Source of the DNA: Enterobacter sp. R4-368
GTDB taxonomy: Bacteria > Pseudomonadota > Gammaproteobacteria > Enterobacterales > Enterobacteriaceae
Direction of reading: 5' to 3'
Length of the DNA: 64,000 bases
Assembly: GCF_000410515.1 (NCBI RefSeq)
Contig: NC_021492.1
Span: 1 to 64,000, forward strand
A model generated the notes under the pieces. That model worked only from the letters and a program-made list of their open reading frames with translations, was not told the DNA's origin and searched no databases. Shown here in pieces: positions 7,713 through 16,543 of this stretch; within the stretch, counting starts at the first letter, position 1; every line of letters begins with the position of its first letter. The position numbers and the translations under genes were made by a program.

Positions 7713-8474
7713 ATGACAGAAACAGCCCTGATCAATCAGCCAAAACGCAAGAACAGTCCACGTATTGTTCAGTCGAATGAACTGACGGAAGCCGCATACA
7801 GTCTTTCCCGTGATCAGAAACGCATGCTGTATCTATTTGTCGACCAGATCCGAAAAAGTGATGGCACTCTCCAGGAGCATGACGGAATCTGCGAAATCCA
7901 TGTTGCTCAGTACGCCTCAACGTTCGGCCTCACTTCAGCTGAGGCGAGTAAAGATATTCGCCAGGCCCTCAAAGGGTTTACTGGTAAAGAGGTGGTCTTC
8001 TATCGCCCAGAGGAAGACTCCGGGGATGAGAAAGGCTATGAAACTTATCCCTGGTTTATTAAGCGCGCCCATAGCCCCGCCAGAGGGGTATACAGCGTGC
8101 ATATCAACCCTTACCTCATCCCTTTCTTTATCGGCCTTCAGAACCGTTTTACGCAGTTTCGCCTTAGCGAAACTAAAGAGATAACAAATCCCTATGCGAT
8201 GCGGTTATATGAGTCGCTTTGTCAGTATCGCAGAGCTGATGGATCCGGAGTGGTTTCACTTCGTGTTGACTGGCTTATGGAGCGTTACCAGCTGCCGCAG
8301 AGCTATCAGCGTATGCCAGATTTTCGTCGCCGTTTCCTGCAGGCCTCCGTTGATGAAATCAACAGTCGTACCCCCATGCGCCTTTCGTACATTGAAAAGA
8401 AAAAAGGTCGCCAGACCACACATATCATATTTACATTCAAAGACATATCCTCGCTTTCGCCAGCCATAGAATGA
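7713..8474 (+). CDS. repB: RepE/RepB-family replication initiator (IncR/RepFIA-like)
   Basis: A 253-residue initiator with two winged-helix domains that binds iterons as a monomer to start replication and its own operator as a dimer. The sequence follows the F RepE pattern closely ([44 protein letters not shown]-like [26 protein letters not shown]). Iterons on both sides and the umuDC/parAB context fit the IncR replicon, which belongs to this family. ATG 7713 has AAGG close upstream. Confidence 0.93.
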   Translation: MTETALINQPKRKNSPRIVQSNELTEAAYSLSRDQKRMLYLFVDQIRKSDGTLQEHDGICEIHVAQYASTFGLTSAEASKDIRQALKGFTGKEVVFYRPEEDSGDEKGYETYPWFIKRAHSPARGVYSVHINPYLIPFFIGLQNRFTQFRLSETKEITNPYAMRLYESLCQYRRADGSGVVSLRVDWLMERYQLPQSYQRMPDFRRRFLQASVDEINSRTPMRLSYIEKKKGRQTTHIIFTFKDISSLSPAIE

Positions 8475-8783
8475 GGGCAGATTGTCACATCTGTTCTTTG
8501 AAGTTCAGGGCAATTTGTCACACAAGGCTGCTCAGTAGATGGCTCTTCCGTACCCTGAAAAAATACAACTGAGGGCGATTTGTCACACTTCATCTCGCAG
8601 CGTCTTCTGTTGAGTGACAAATTGCCCTGAGATCTGGCTCTGCAATGAGTGCAATTTGTCACTGGAAGTGCGTGATGTCCTTACTTTTGCAGTAAGGGTT
8701 ATTTGTCACAAATCACGGCTGTTATCACTCAAGGCAATTTGTCACAAATGGGTGAACATGCCTGTGAGGGCAATTTGTCACAG
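8473..8783. repeat. copy-control iterons downstream of repB (incC-like)
   Basis: Eight 18-19 bp iterons with core GGCAATTTGTCACA lie at about 8473, 8506, 8571, 8614 (inverted), 8648, 8693, 8730 and 8766. Seven share one orientation, opposite to the ori iterons. In F the equivalent incC array titrates the initiator and sets copy number and incompatibility. The interval up to 9000 holds no gene; only short palindromes such as TTGACAG-GTT-CTGTCAA are visible. Confidence 0.88.
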
Positions 8784-9012
8784 ATGTCTTTTGGCCACCT
8801 TTGTTGGACTAAAATACGCTTCGCGAAAAGTAAGTGTGTGCATGGGCTGACCTCGCTACCACATCACTCCATTCCTATATTGCGCCAATATAAATGGTTC
8901 ATTCAACCGGACCTTCCAGGTTCAACGGATAATTCTTTCCACTTGACAGGTTCTGTCAATCCACGTGGGCTGAACAATTCGTTACGGGAGGAAATTGAAT
9001 CTCGTAAGTCAT

Positions 9013-9165
9013 AAATCATAAGTATGAAATCATAAAATAATACTTATGATCTCATACAAATGAAGTCATATGTATGAAATAATACATCATAAATATTCTT
9101 TGTTAATTGACATTAGAATATAGTCAATGTAATAAATCATACTTCACAAATCATACTTATGAGGC
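9013..9165. promoter_or_regulatory. parS-like repeats and parAB promoter
   Basis: An AT-rich region with many copies of ATCATA-(A)C/G-TTATGA-type sequences, e.g. CATAAGTATGA, ATACTTATGA, CATATGTATGA and TCATACTTATGAGG, in both orientations up to the parA start. Another copy (TTCATAAGTATGATTT) follows parB at about 10125-10140. This is the expected pattern for a ribbon-helix-helix ParB binding its operator and centromere on both sides of the operon. Confidence 0.7.
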
Positions 9166-9170
9166 TTGGA

Positions 9171-9806
9171 ATGATTACAGTCATCGGTGGTAATAAAGGT
9201 GGGTCAGGAAAGACAACAACCGCAGTGAATATTGCCGTTGCGCTGGCGCTTAAAGGGCAAGACGTTTGCTTACTGAATGCTGATTTGCAGCGTTCCGCCG
9301 CAAAATGGCATGCGGAGCGTGAAGCCGCAAATACAAAACCCACAATCACTTTGATAGAAAAATTCGACAACCTGACATCCACCTTACGTGCCCTCGATGA
9401 GAAGTATTCTCATGTCATCGTTGACGTTGCGGGACGTAACTCCCGTGAATTCATAACTAGCGGTGTTGCCGCGCATCAGATAATTGCTCCACTGCAATGC
9501 TCGCAACCTGATCTGGACACGCTTGTAGAACTACAACAACAGATTGAAGCAATGCGTGACCTTAATCCTGACCTTAAGGTTTTTTGCCTCCAGAGTATGG
9601 GAACTACCAACCCGGTATTACGAGGCAACGAGAGAAAGGAGTTTCTTGAGTATCTGGAAGAGTTTCCAACAATCAAAACAATGGAAACTGTCATTTGCTT
9701 CCGTAAGGTGTACAGAGATTGTATGAGTAACGGAACCGGTGTGCTGGAAACTGAAAACAAAGCTGCAATTGAAGAGATTGAGCAACTAGTGTCAGAGGTA
9801 TTTTGA
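9171..9806 (+). CDS. parA: ParA-family partition ATPase
   Basis: A 211-residue P-loop ATPase with the deviant Walker A motif GGNKGGSGKTT at residues 6-16 and Walker B around HVIVDVAGRNS. Length and sequence fit the short ParA type (class Ib) that uses the nucleoid to space plasmids. ATG 9171 is preferred because GAGG at 9161 is well spaced; ATG 9159 is in frame. It overlaps the start region of the small ParB and shares the repeat-rich promoter. Confidence 0.9.
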   Translation: MITVIGGNKGGSGKTTTAVNIAVALALKGQDVCLLNADLQRSAAKWHAEREAANTKPTITLIEKFDNLTSTLRALDEKYSHVIVDVAGRNSREFITSGVAAHQIIAPLQCSQPDLDTLVELQQQIEAMRDLNPDLKVFCLQSMGTTNPVLRGNERKEFLEYLEEFPTIKTMETVICFRKVYRDCMSNGTGVLETENKAAIEEIEQLVSEVF

Positions 9807-9808
9807 TC

Positions 9809-10117
9809 ATGGTAAAAAAACCCAGCATGCAGGCTTCAGCAACACGGACGAGTGTTACAGACGAAGAGGCAGATGCGCTTGCACGACGTCTGTCAGATAA
9901 GCCGTATGGCTCGCCTGAGAAAATTGAAGAAGTTAAGCCAGAACAAGAGAAGCAGTGCCGCACAACGATATCTCTTGGGGAGTCGATGCTGCGGAAAACA
10001 GAAGATCTTGCGCTACAAAACAAACGAAGCGGTAAAGACCCCAAAAACGTAAGCGCTATAGTCAGAGAAGCTCTGGAACTATACTTCGAAAAAGTTTCAA
10101 TAAATATGAACTCATAA
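9809..10117 (+). CDS. parB: small ParB-like DNA-binding partner
   Basis: A 102-residue protein that begins 3 nt after the parA stop. The C-terminal half (RTTISLGESMLRKTEDLALQNK...VSAIVREALELYFEK) has the pattern of a ribbon-helix-helix DNA-binding domain, and the N-terminal half is charged and probably disordered. This is the arrangement of centromere-binding proteins of class Ib partition systems. It should bind the TCATA repeats flanking the operon. Confidence 0.82.
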   Translation: MVKKPSMQASATRTSVTDEEADALARRLSDKPYGSPEKIEEVKPEQEKQCRTTISLGESMLRKTEDLALQNKRSGKDPKNVSAIVREALELYFEKVSINMNS

Positions 10118-10150
10118 TTCACACTTCATAAGTATGATTTATTAAGTATT

Positions 10151-10180
10151 AATAAGCCTTCTTTCGGAGGCTTATTATTT
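10151..10180. terminator. bidirectional terminator after parB
   Basis: Stem AATAAGCC with GGCTTATT around a TTCTTTCGGA loop, followed by TATTTAA. It lies between the convergent parB and the minus-strand gene ending at 10179. Confidence 0.8.
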
Positions 10181-11576
10181 AATCTGGAAGATTCATGAAG
10201 ATGCCAAAAACATGTCTCGTGAAAGTTTTATCCAGCTCCTGTGGCCAGCGGGGAGGATCAGTCTGAAATAAACCCAATTGACGCATCCCTTTGTGCTGTT
10301 CCGCCTTTCGTTCACAGTAATCATCATCGGTATATCCCATTGTTTCAACCACCACAGTATGCTGTTTCCCGCCAGGCTTGGTAGCAGTCACAATGAAATC
10401 GGGCAGCACAAACCCTTTTTCTCCGTTCAGAGTAACTTCGATATCAAAAAGCGGTTTTTCGAGACTCAGAGTCGGCGCATCCGGTTTTTTTGCAAGCCAG
10501 CCCGCAACTTCAGACAGGCTTTCGAGGGTGGTGCGCTCAAGGCCGCTGTCAACCGGTACCGGGCATCCCCGGCGGAAGAGGGCATGTGCATAGCCTTCGC
10601 TACAGATAACCGTGCCGTCCATTCCCCGTCGAAAGGCCAGAATTACCCAGTAAGGTGGGCGTGCACCGTCCTGAGCTTCGCCATTAATACTGACTCCGCG
10701 CTCCGGACGAAACTGCCGCTCTCCGTCCGTCCAACGAAACGAGACTTCATCGCGGGTTACATGATCGGACATAAAAATCTGAAAGAACATGCGCGTCCTC
10801 CCAGCTGGCCAGTGAGTGTCCGGACGTTCGAGCTCCTGCATCAGTTTCTCCATGCCGTGTACACTCATCGCCGGTGAAAAACGAACAATATCTGAAAGCC
10901 TGCGATCACGGATAAACTCGATATTTTCCGTAACAGTCCGAAGTGCATTGACGGATTCGGTCACTCCACGAACCGGAAGGGGATGCAGCGTAGTCATACG
11001 GTTAAGTCCCGCGTCCTCTATCAGTGAAAGCAGCAGGCGCGCAATACGCGAACGCCGAGTCCGGCGAGTACGATCATCTGCCGGAGCGACCGGACGCGCC
11101 GGAGACTTAATCCGGGTTTCGGAGTCGTCAGGCGGCAGAAAACTCCGGTAACTGATACGCTGGCTGCCAGCTGTTTTGCGGGTTCCGGAGGAGGTAGCAC
11201 CGGTATCGCCACTGAACGGGCGGTACATCGCGCAGTCTGGCGCATGTTCATGGTTAAACCCGGCCAGAAAAAGTGTGCCAGTATCCTGCATAAGGTTAGC
11301 GCTGTTCATCGCCGGCGAATCGCCGGGCACACAGTCACACTGCAGCCAGGCTTCCCTCTGACGCATTTCCAGGAGAACCTTTTCTGCCAGCACGTATTGC
11401 TCACGCCCGGCGGAAATCCGCCGCCCGGACACGTTCTTGACGGCCGTTTCTTCGTCGTTGTCCAGCCAGCGAATAAGGCCGCCCCGAGGAGCTTTTTTAC
11501 GGACAAGTTTCATGGCCATACAGAAGGGGATCCTTTTCTGCGTGAGTAAGTCGTCTACGGAATTGATCTGCTGCAA
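10179..11576 (-). CDS. hypothetical protein with Cys/His cluster and PDF-x-E core
   Basis: A 465-residue protein of unrecognised family. Around residues 78-114 there is a Cys/His cluster (QCDC ... NHEHAPDC) that could bind zinc, SWIM-like in spacing. Near the C-terminus LPDFIVTA ... VVVETMGYTDDDYCERK resembles the D-ExK core of PD-(D/E)xK nucleases; both are inference. The only start giving full length is TTG at 11576; ATG at 11519 would remove 19 residues that look conserved in style. A perfect 8-bp inverted repeat (GATCTGCT-GCAA-AGCAGATC) overlaps the start and may be an operator. Confidence 0.6.
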   Translation of the reverse strand: MQQINSVDDLLTQKRIPFCMAMKLVRKKAPRGGLIRWLDNDEETAVKNVSGRRISAGREQYVLAEKVLLEMRQREAWLQCDCVPGDSPAMNSANLMQDTGTLFLAGFNHEHAPDCAMYRPFSGDTGATSSGTRKTAGSQRISYRSFLPPDDSETRIKSPARPVAPADDRTRRTRRSRIARLLLSLIEDAGLNRMTTLHPLPVRGVTESVNALRTVTENIEFIRDRRLSDIVRFSPAMSVHGMEKLMQELERPDTHWPAGRTRMFFQIFMSDHVTRDEVSFRWTDGERQFRPERGVSINGEAQDGARPPYWVILAFRRGMDGTVICSEGYAHALFRRGCPVPVDSGLERTTLESLSEVAGWLAKKPDAPTLSLEKPLFDIEVTLNGEKGFVLPDFIVTATKPGGKQHTVVVETMGYTDDDYCERKAEQHKGMRQLGLFQTDPPRWPQELDKTFTRHVFGIFMNLPD

Positions 11577-11713
11577 AGCAGATCACCGAGCAAGTTCATG
11601 GCCATTATAATCATCAAGAAAGCTACGAGCGAGAATGCGTATGTGACGCTTATCATGTAATTCCCTCGCCACTTGGGCGCTCCGGTAATTCTGTCCAGAT
11701 GTAGTAGTGAGTT

Positions 11714-12508
11714 TCAATTCTGGGCTATCACCACTCTGGTCTTGCCTTTTGAATCGTCCCCCTCCAGATCGGCAATCACACCTTTCGGGTTATTCACCCA
11801 TCCGTCCGGGTCATAAACAAAACAGATCAGCGTGTCACAGTTCGGATGGGCGCGGTAACGGGCCATATCAATTATCAATTCTTCTCCGATTTGCCTCGCC
11901 CCCAAAGACTTACGAGTTTTCTTAACCTCAATAACTATCTTCTCTTTTTTAAGTAAAAAGTCCTGTCTGGAGGAAGAGCCAGCATAACTCGGCGAAGCCT
12001 CTTCCGGTCTGACATCATCGAAATGCAGGGTGAGAAGTGCATGAACCAGATCCTGAACGTCATACTCGTCATTAACCTCAATGGTTTCTCTGTCATTATA
12101 TCGTTTTTTCAGTTGGCGACAGAACGCTGGAAATCTTTCAAGAATGTTAATTAGCAGATCTAAACTATCAGTTTCTTTAAATACTGAACTTGAATTCCGA
12201 GTGAGAGCATAATCCACGTCAGCTTTAGCGGCGTCGAAGGTCGGTTTTAATTGCGTGGTGAGAATCTCATAGTTCGAGACATAAAAACGTTTCAGAGCCC
12301 TATTAAAGTCATTATAAAAATCTGAATCTTTTCCGTAGCTGTCTTCAAGTAACTTTTTAACGCGGCCAATCCATGTCTTGTACTTTCCTGAATCAACATT
12401 CATGCTGTTTGCTTTAAGTAGAGTGTTGTATTGCATATTTTTGGTTGATAAAAGATCTTGATAGTCTGCTTCAAGTGAGTCAAACCGTTCTGCTAATGTT
12501 TTCTGCAT
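11714..12508 (-). CDS. DpnII/MboI-type PD-(D/E)xK nuclease-like protein
   Basis: A 264-residue protein. The N-terminal 120 residues are helical; the C-terminal half has the restriction-like core typical of REase_DpnII-MboI proteins: VQDLVHALL, then SRQDFLLKKEKIVIEVKKTRKSLGA with D-x(n)-ExK catalytic residues, then ELIIDMARYRAHPNCDTLICFVYDP. Such standalone nucleases are often found in anti-phage islands without a methylase. It is a single gene bounded on both sides by the 17-bp motif. The substrate and any partner are unknown. Confidence 0.75.
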   Translation of the reverse strand: MQKTLAERFDSLEADYQDLLSTKNMQYNTLLKANSMNVDSGKYKTWIGRVKKLLEDSYGKDSDFYNDFNRALKRFYVSNYEILTTQLKPTFDAAKADVDYALTRNSSSVFKETDSLDLLINILERFPAFCRQLKKRYNDRETIEVNDEYDVQDLVHALLTLHFDDVRPEEASPSYAGSSSRQDFLLKKEKIVIEVKKTRKSLGARQIGEELIIDMARYRAHPNCDTLICFVYDPDGWVNNPKGVIADLEGDDSKGKTRVVIAQN

Positions 12509-12905
12509 GATAGTGCTGTCCGTTGTGCTAATTGAGTCATCTCGGAATATACCATGTCACTGCTTATTCACTCATATTAGACTTTCAGGTAATTCTGTTC
12601 AGTTCCGCTAGCGGAGACAGAACAGCGCGTATAAAATTAGACCAGACCAGCGTTCTGAGTGGTTATGATGGCTGCGCGGCCAGATCCCAATCTGCTGGCA
12701 CATCGGCATAGTGTCAACTGCTGCAGCTCGTTTTTCTGCTGGCATTCCCCGCCATCGATATGCGGCAGCGTTCGCAGAACTACCGATAAATCCCGTCAGG
12801 TTACGTAATTCCCCGCGCCACCAGGCACAACCGCTACTCGCCTGGTAGAATAATAGAAAATTCCCCGGTCAGGTAAGATAGAGTTATTAACTAGAGGATA
12901 AGCTA
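12509..12905. other. 397-bp gene-free interval
   Basis: Contains one 17-bp motif (12586-12602) and a tract (about 12660-12800) that resembles 13205-13290 in patches. The distal end carries the ribosome site of the 67-residue gene (AGAGG). No gene or clear hairpin other than GTTCCGCTAGCGGAGAC was seen. Confidence 0.5.
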
Positions 12906-13109
12906 ATGAAAAATGAAAAAATTGTATTTAAAGACTTTACGCAGCAAGAGGTACAAGGCGCTACTATTTATTCGACACGTAATGAAACGACTGAAGAAAT
13001 ATTAGCCCGTATCAATGCATGGCTAGAGCAGCAAAATGGCACTGTAATTAATATGGAGACTTTATACTTCGATAAGAAATTAGTTTTACGGGTATGGATG
13101 AGAAGCTAG
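12906..13109 (+). CDS. small hypothetical protein (67 aa)
   Basis: The ATG follows AGAGG at 12892 and a rho-independent terminator lies 16 bp after the stop, so this is a self-contained transcription unit. The sequence (TTEEILARINAWLEQQN, then VINMETLY) suggests an alpha/beta fold with a basic end. It is not recognised. It sits alone between two copies of the 17-bp motif. Confidence 0.65.
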   Translation: MKNEKIVFKDFTQQEVQGATIYSTRNETTEEILARINAWLEQQNGTVINMETLYFDKKLVLRVWMRS

Positions 13110-13124
13110 ATAGCACCTGCCATC

Positions 13125-13147
13125 AGGCCGCTTGAGCGGCCTTTTTT
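13125..13147 (+). terminator. terminator of the 67-aa gene
   Basis: AGGCCGC-TTGA-GCGGCCT followed by TTTTT. A similar hairpin (AAGGCCGCTACTGCGGCCTT) ends the small gene at 36956-37126, and both are followed closely by a 17-bp CCGGTNATTCTGTCCAG-type motif. Confidence 0.85.
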
Positions 13148-13402
13148 ACGCTCCTCGTTTAATTCCCCCTTCCGTTAGACATTCCGGTCATTCTGTCCAG
13201 TTCTGCTGGCTGCGTGGCTGAATGCAAAGTTGCAGGCATAACGCGCCATCGATGCGCCGGTGGACTCGCAAAACTGCAAGCATAGAGCCACTTTGCGGAA
13301 CGCATGCACAAGCTTATCCATCCTGATCAATCATCATTCGTCATATAGACATTGCAGGTTTTTCCTATAGAATAGGGTTCTATTTTTAACTCTAAGGAGT
13401 GC

Positions 13403-13654
13403 ATGATGAATAAAGAAAAAGAGCTCATAGAATATCTCGAAGACAGACCATGTGTTTTAACTGGCAAAGATTATAGACAAGTAAAAAAATATTATTTTGC
13501 TCTATTAGAATTATTCCTTGAGAAAGGAATAGATATGAAAGAAGATGCAGTTGGAGAATTATTAGAAATACTGTCTGCTACTGATAATGGAGATCGCGCC
13601 ACCGTATTAAACATCACCCAACATCCAGAAGAAGTAGCAGATCGCTTTAAATGA
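13403..13654 (+). CDS. small hypothetical protein, paralogue of the gene at 4189
   Basis: An 83-residue acidic, helical protein behind a strong ribosome site (AAGGAG at 13394). Residues about 18-81 align with the protein at 4189-4533 (YRQVKKYYFALLELFLEKG versus YKELADYISTILELHASGK, then D-G-A-V-N and PEE). No known domain is recognised. It is AT-rich compared with the plasmid backbone, suggesting separate acquisition. It is followed by the convergent 91-residue gene. Confidence 0.65.
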   Translation: MMNKEKELIEYLEDRPCVLTGKDYRQVKKYYFALLELFLEKGIDMKEDAVGELLEILSATDNGDRATVLNITQHPEEVADRFK

Positions 13655-13783
13655 ATAGAATAACTCAGACAGGTCACATAGTTTTAGATTTAGTTGTAGA
13701 AATTTAGTTTCGGGCATCAAATAAGCACGAAACTAAATTGCAGATCAATTAAAACGAAAAAAAATACAAGCTCTTAAGAAAAT

Positions 13784-14059
13784 TTAAATTAAATTCCCTA
13801 CATACAACGCCAATTCATTATGCTGCTTTTCCGTTATTTCATCTCTTAATAAAGAGGCCAAAATAAAGCCAATAGCAATACCTTGATTATACCTATCAGC
13901 ATTTCTACCAGAAATTATCTCATCAATCGCTTGAGCTAACGCCCAGCAAGCTGGTAATGGCATATGTTGAATGATAAATGAAATATTGGAAGGCAATTTT
14001 GATAAAGCTTCAGCAGCTTTTCTTTTTATTTCTTCTTGATTCATGATTTTCCATTGCAC
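13784..14059 (-). CDS. small hypothetical protein (91 aa)
   Basis: A 91-residue helical protein with a central hydrophobic stretch (PLPACWALAQAIDEIISG) and a second at GIAIGFILASLLRDEI, not clearly membrane-spanning. ATG 14059 has AAGGTG upstream, and ATG at 14044 has GGA, so the start is uncertain. It is convergent with the 83-residue gene and may form a pair with it. Function unknown. Confidence 0.6.
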   Translation of the reverse strand: MQWKIMNQEEIKRKAAEALSKLPSNISFIIQHMPLPACWALAQAIDEIISGRNADRYNQGIAIGFILASLLRDEITEKQHNELALYVGNLI

Positions 14060-14654
14060 CTTATGCTTGTCAGTACATCTAGTGATACATTAATAGGATA
14101 CTATTTAAATCGCAAGAAACTTAACCTGCGAGATTTTGGTCCGTATGCATTCACGAATGAATTCTACCAATTCTCCGTTAATTCTGGCCAGTCGTTTTCC
14201 CGAAAAGTCTAAGAATTCACTTGGCCTACAGCTGTTACTGTTTACCGCGCTCTGGACACCATAGCCTCGCCGTTCACCGTCTAGATCACTCTGGCCTAAT
14301 GTGTTACCGCCGCCAGCCTGGACGGCGCGGTGATTCTGTCCAGATCTAATCAGGTGATATCCGACCATTTACAAAAAAACAGTCCGACTACATAAAAAAC
14401 TATCCGTCCTGGACATTCCGACACTATCGGAAAAAATGTCCAGTAAATATTTTTGGCGATCGTATTTATTATTCTTGACCTGCAAAGCAAACCGTGAATT
14501 CTGCTCTGAACGGGCGAGGGGCTGGAAATACCCGTCGAGCATGTCAGGCGGTCACATTCGGGTATGCTTAATGTGAGCTGCAGAACTGTTGCAGGGATCA
14601 GGGGTACACCCGTCAAATGAACCACTCATCTGTTACCCCTGCAACGGTGACCAC
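14060..14654. other. resD downstream region with long palindrome (possible resolution site)
   Basis: This gene-free 595 bp contains two 17-bp motifs (14175, 14327) and an inverted repeat at 14411-14445 with arms CTGGACATT and AATGTCCAG, extended inward by CCGA/TCGG. ResD of F acts at a nearby site (rfsF), so the palindrome is a candidate target. The last 60 bp are also present beside the truncated resD at 38705-38771. Confidence 0.5.
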
Positions 14655-15434
14655 TTATAAGTGACCTTTCAGCAGGGCCACGGCCTCCGCGCCGGGCATC
14701 TGGAACTGCACCCGGTGCCGCGCCGCGACATCGAGCGCAAACACCTTCGTGTACACTTCCGTCGAGCTGATACTTTTATGCCCCATCAGGCTCTGCAGCA
14801 CCTTGAGCGGAATACCGGCATACAGCATGTGCATGGCATAGGAGTGGCGGAAGGTGTGCGGCGTCACCGGCACGGAGAACGTCACGCCGTCGGCCGCTGC
14901 GGCGTCCACGGCTTCACTGATCCACGTCCGTGCCGTCCGGTCGGTGATCTCCCACAGACGCGCCTTTTCCGTCCTGCCGGTGCGCCTGTTTTTGCGTTCC
15001 AGTGGTATTTTCAGGGTGGCCACCATCATCTCCAGCTGGCTGACGTACTGGCTGTCGGACAGCGGAACCAGACGATGCGCCTGACTGCCGGCCGGCGCAC
15101 GACCGGCCGTTCTGGAGGCTTTTTCCGCGCGCTGTTTCAGCGTGGCCAGCTGCACGAACGGGTACGGCGGCGCCAGCGAAAAATCCCCCCGCGTCAGGGC
15201 CAGCGCTTCGTTGATGCGCGCGCCGGTATTCCAGAGTGTCGCCAGCAGCATCCTGCGGTGAAGATCCGGCACGTAGTGGAGCAGGGCGCTCACTTCCGGC
15301 GCCAGCAGGTATTTCGGCAGTTCATCGTGTACAAGAGCCATCTGGCGCAGCGCAAGTGCGGCCGGATAGTCGATGGCCACAGGGAGCGACGGTGGCGGAT
15401 GCAAAGGATGAGAATAGGGAATAACGCCGCTCAT
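14655..15434 (-). CDS. resD: ResD-type tyrosine recombinase (multimer resolution)
   Basis: A 259-residue tyrosine recombinase like F plasmid protein D. The catalytic set is visible: R in NTGARINEALAL, H-x-x-R in TPHTFRHSY, H in LMGHKSISS and the nucleophile Y in STEVYTKVF. It resolves plasmid dimers. The ATG overlaps the stop of the upstream 240-residue gene (ATGA), so the two are translated together. A second, truncated copy of the 3' end is present at 38772-38889. Confidence 0.92.
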   Translation of the reverse strand: MSGVIPYSHPLHPPPSLPVAIDYPAALALRQMALVHDELPKYLLAPEVSALLHYVPDLHRRMLLATLWNTGARINEALALTRGDFSLAPPYPFVQLATLKQRAEKASRTAGRAPAGSQAHRLVPLSDSQYVSQLEMMVATLKIPLERKNRRTGRTEKARLWEITDRTARTWISEAVDAAAADGVTFSVPVTPHTFRHSYAMHMLYAGIPLKVLQSLMGHKSISSTEVYTKVFALDVAARHRVQFQMPGAEAVALLKGHL

Positions 15435-16153
15435 AATTCCAGGTTCTCCGGGTAGTTCGGATCAGCAAACATTTTTCTTTCTTCAGCGGCTTGTTTAGCC
15501 CTTCGACGACGCTCCTTTCGCCACACATCCCACAGAACAGGCTGAGCAGACAAAGGCGAAACTGCAAGAGGTGTATCGGGAAATCCGGCCATCTTGCGCA
15601 GACGTCGGGCCTGAATGATGGCTTTAAGCCCCAGACGGGCATACTGATACCGGCGCTCACGGAAGTATTCTTTACGCTCTCCATCCGGGGCTGCATAGCC
15701 AGCGACAGCGATATCTTTATGGGCTTCCTTCTGAAGAACCACGAGTTCCCTGATTCGGTACATCAGACGTACATCGAGAACCTGCCAGTCTCCACTGACG
15801 TCTTTGAAACTGAGGTCAGGAAAGTCGACTGTTGGTACGAAGGTGTGTTGAAGAAATTCACCATCTATATCTTTATCTTCATCTTCATCTTCACCCAAGT
15901 CCGCAGCAACATCGGAGCAGGATTCGGCGAACTTTTCCAGCAGGAACACCAGTTCAATGGAGATAAATTGCCGTGCCTGTTTTATTTTTTTCTCTGCAGC
16001 CTCCCTTTCTCGTTTGCCGGTGAAGTAATGAGTCATTCTCACACCGAAAAGGGCGGCGCCGGCAGATGAAACCGCCGTGATGATCTGTGGCCACAGGCTG
16101 GCGCTGTCCTTCACGACCTTCACGCCTTCGGTGGCAATAAACCAGTCAGCCAT
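15431..16153 (-). CDS. hypothetical membrane-anchored protein upstream of resD
   Basis: A 240-residue protein. One hydrophobic segment near residues 22-37 (LWPQIITAVSSAGAALFGV) suggests a membrane anchor with a large cytoplasmic part. A highly acidic run (GEDEDEDKDID) is near residue 100 and the C-terminus is basic (KERRRRAKQ). ATG 16153 is selected because AAGGAAC precedes it. It is translationally coupled to resD by a 4-bp overlap. Family not recognised. Confidence 0.65.
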   Translation of the reverse strand: MADWFIATEGVKVVKDSASLWPQIITAVSSAGAALFGVRMTHYFTGKREREAAEKKIKQARQFISIELVFLLEKFAESCSDVAADLGEDEDEDKDIDGEFLQHTFVPTVDFPDLSFKDVSGDWQVLDVRLMYRIRELVVLQKEAHKDIAVAGYAAPDGERKEYFRERRYQYARLGLKAIIQARRLRKMAGFPDTPLAVSPLSAQPVLWDVWRKERRRRAKQAAEERKMFADPNYPENLEL

Positions 16154-16195
16154 AGTTGTTCCTTTATAATGAAATCCCGCCATTAATCGCAACGT

Positions 16196-16543
16196 TTATG
16201 GCCCCCTGCGAGCTTTCTTCTTGATGCCTTTAGGCTTAGTCAATTCTGCCAATTGGCCCTCGCACAGCGAAATTCGAATGCATTGTTCCTCTATACGAGC
16301 TGATATGTGAGTAATGTTAGTGCTGTTCTGCGTATTTCCTGTGGGACGGGGGCGCGGTAGCAGAGTCCATTCCTGAGCATCCTCATCCCATTCAGCAACT
16401 TCCTCACCTTTTGAATTCAGAATCACAAAATAGTCATCGCCATTGCTGTCTTTAGTCTTTCGTAAATACACATCGCCATATTCCATATTGACGATAAAGA
16501 CGATCTCCCTAATCTGAGATTCACTTCCAGGCACCTCTGTCAT
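16196..16543 (-). CDS. hypothetical protein (115 aa)
   Basis: First gene of the minus-strand group ending in resD, 42 bp before the next start. The N-terminal 55 residues look like beta strands (DVYLRKTKDSNGDDYFVILNSKGEEVAEWDEDAQEW), then a helical part and a basic tail (KPKGIKKKARRGP). No family recognised. Confidence 0.55.
   Translation of the reverse strand: MTEVPGSESQIREIVFIVNMEYGDVYLRKTKDSNGDDYFVILNSKGEEVAEWDEDAQEWTLLPRPRPTGNTQNSTNITHISARIEEQCIRISLCEGQLAELTKPKGIKKKARRGP

Larger units (their letters stand above)
11682..14343 (+). repeat. array of five 17-bp CCGGTNATTCTGTCCAG motifs between small genes
   Basis: Near-identical copies, all in plus orientation, at 11682-11698, 12586-12602, 13184-13200, 14175-14191 and 14327-14343; a sixth is at 37213-37229. 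They lie in the gaps between genes: before and after the nuclease gene, after the 67-residue gene terminator, and after the 91-residue gene. Sequences around the second and third copies also share GCCATCGAT and GGCTGCGYGGC tracts. The pattern suggests recombination or insertion boundaries of gene cassettes. No function is known to me. Confidence 0.6.

Noticed and set aside
8473..8783. CRISPR-like repeats
   Set aside because: Iteron size, variable short spacing and one inverted copy around repB identify an initiator-binding array.
14661..15455. 264-codon plus-strand open frame
   Set aside because: It is the complement of resD, GC-rich, His/Arg-rich and without a ribosome site.
15491..16069. 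192-codon plus-strand frame with FIFIFIFIF stretch
   Set aside because: The stretch is the complement of an acidic Asp/Glu run in the minus-strand gene.
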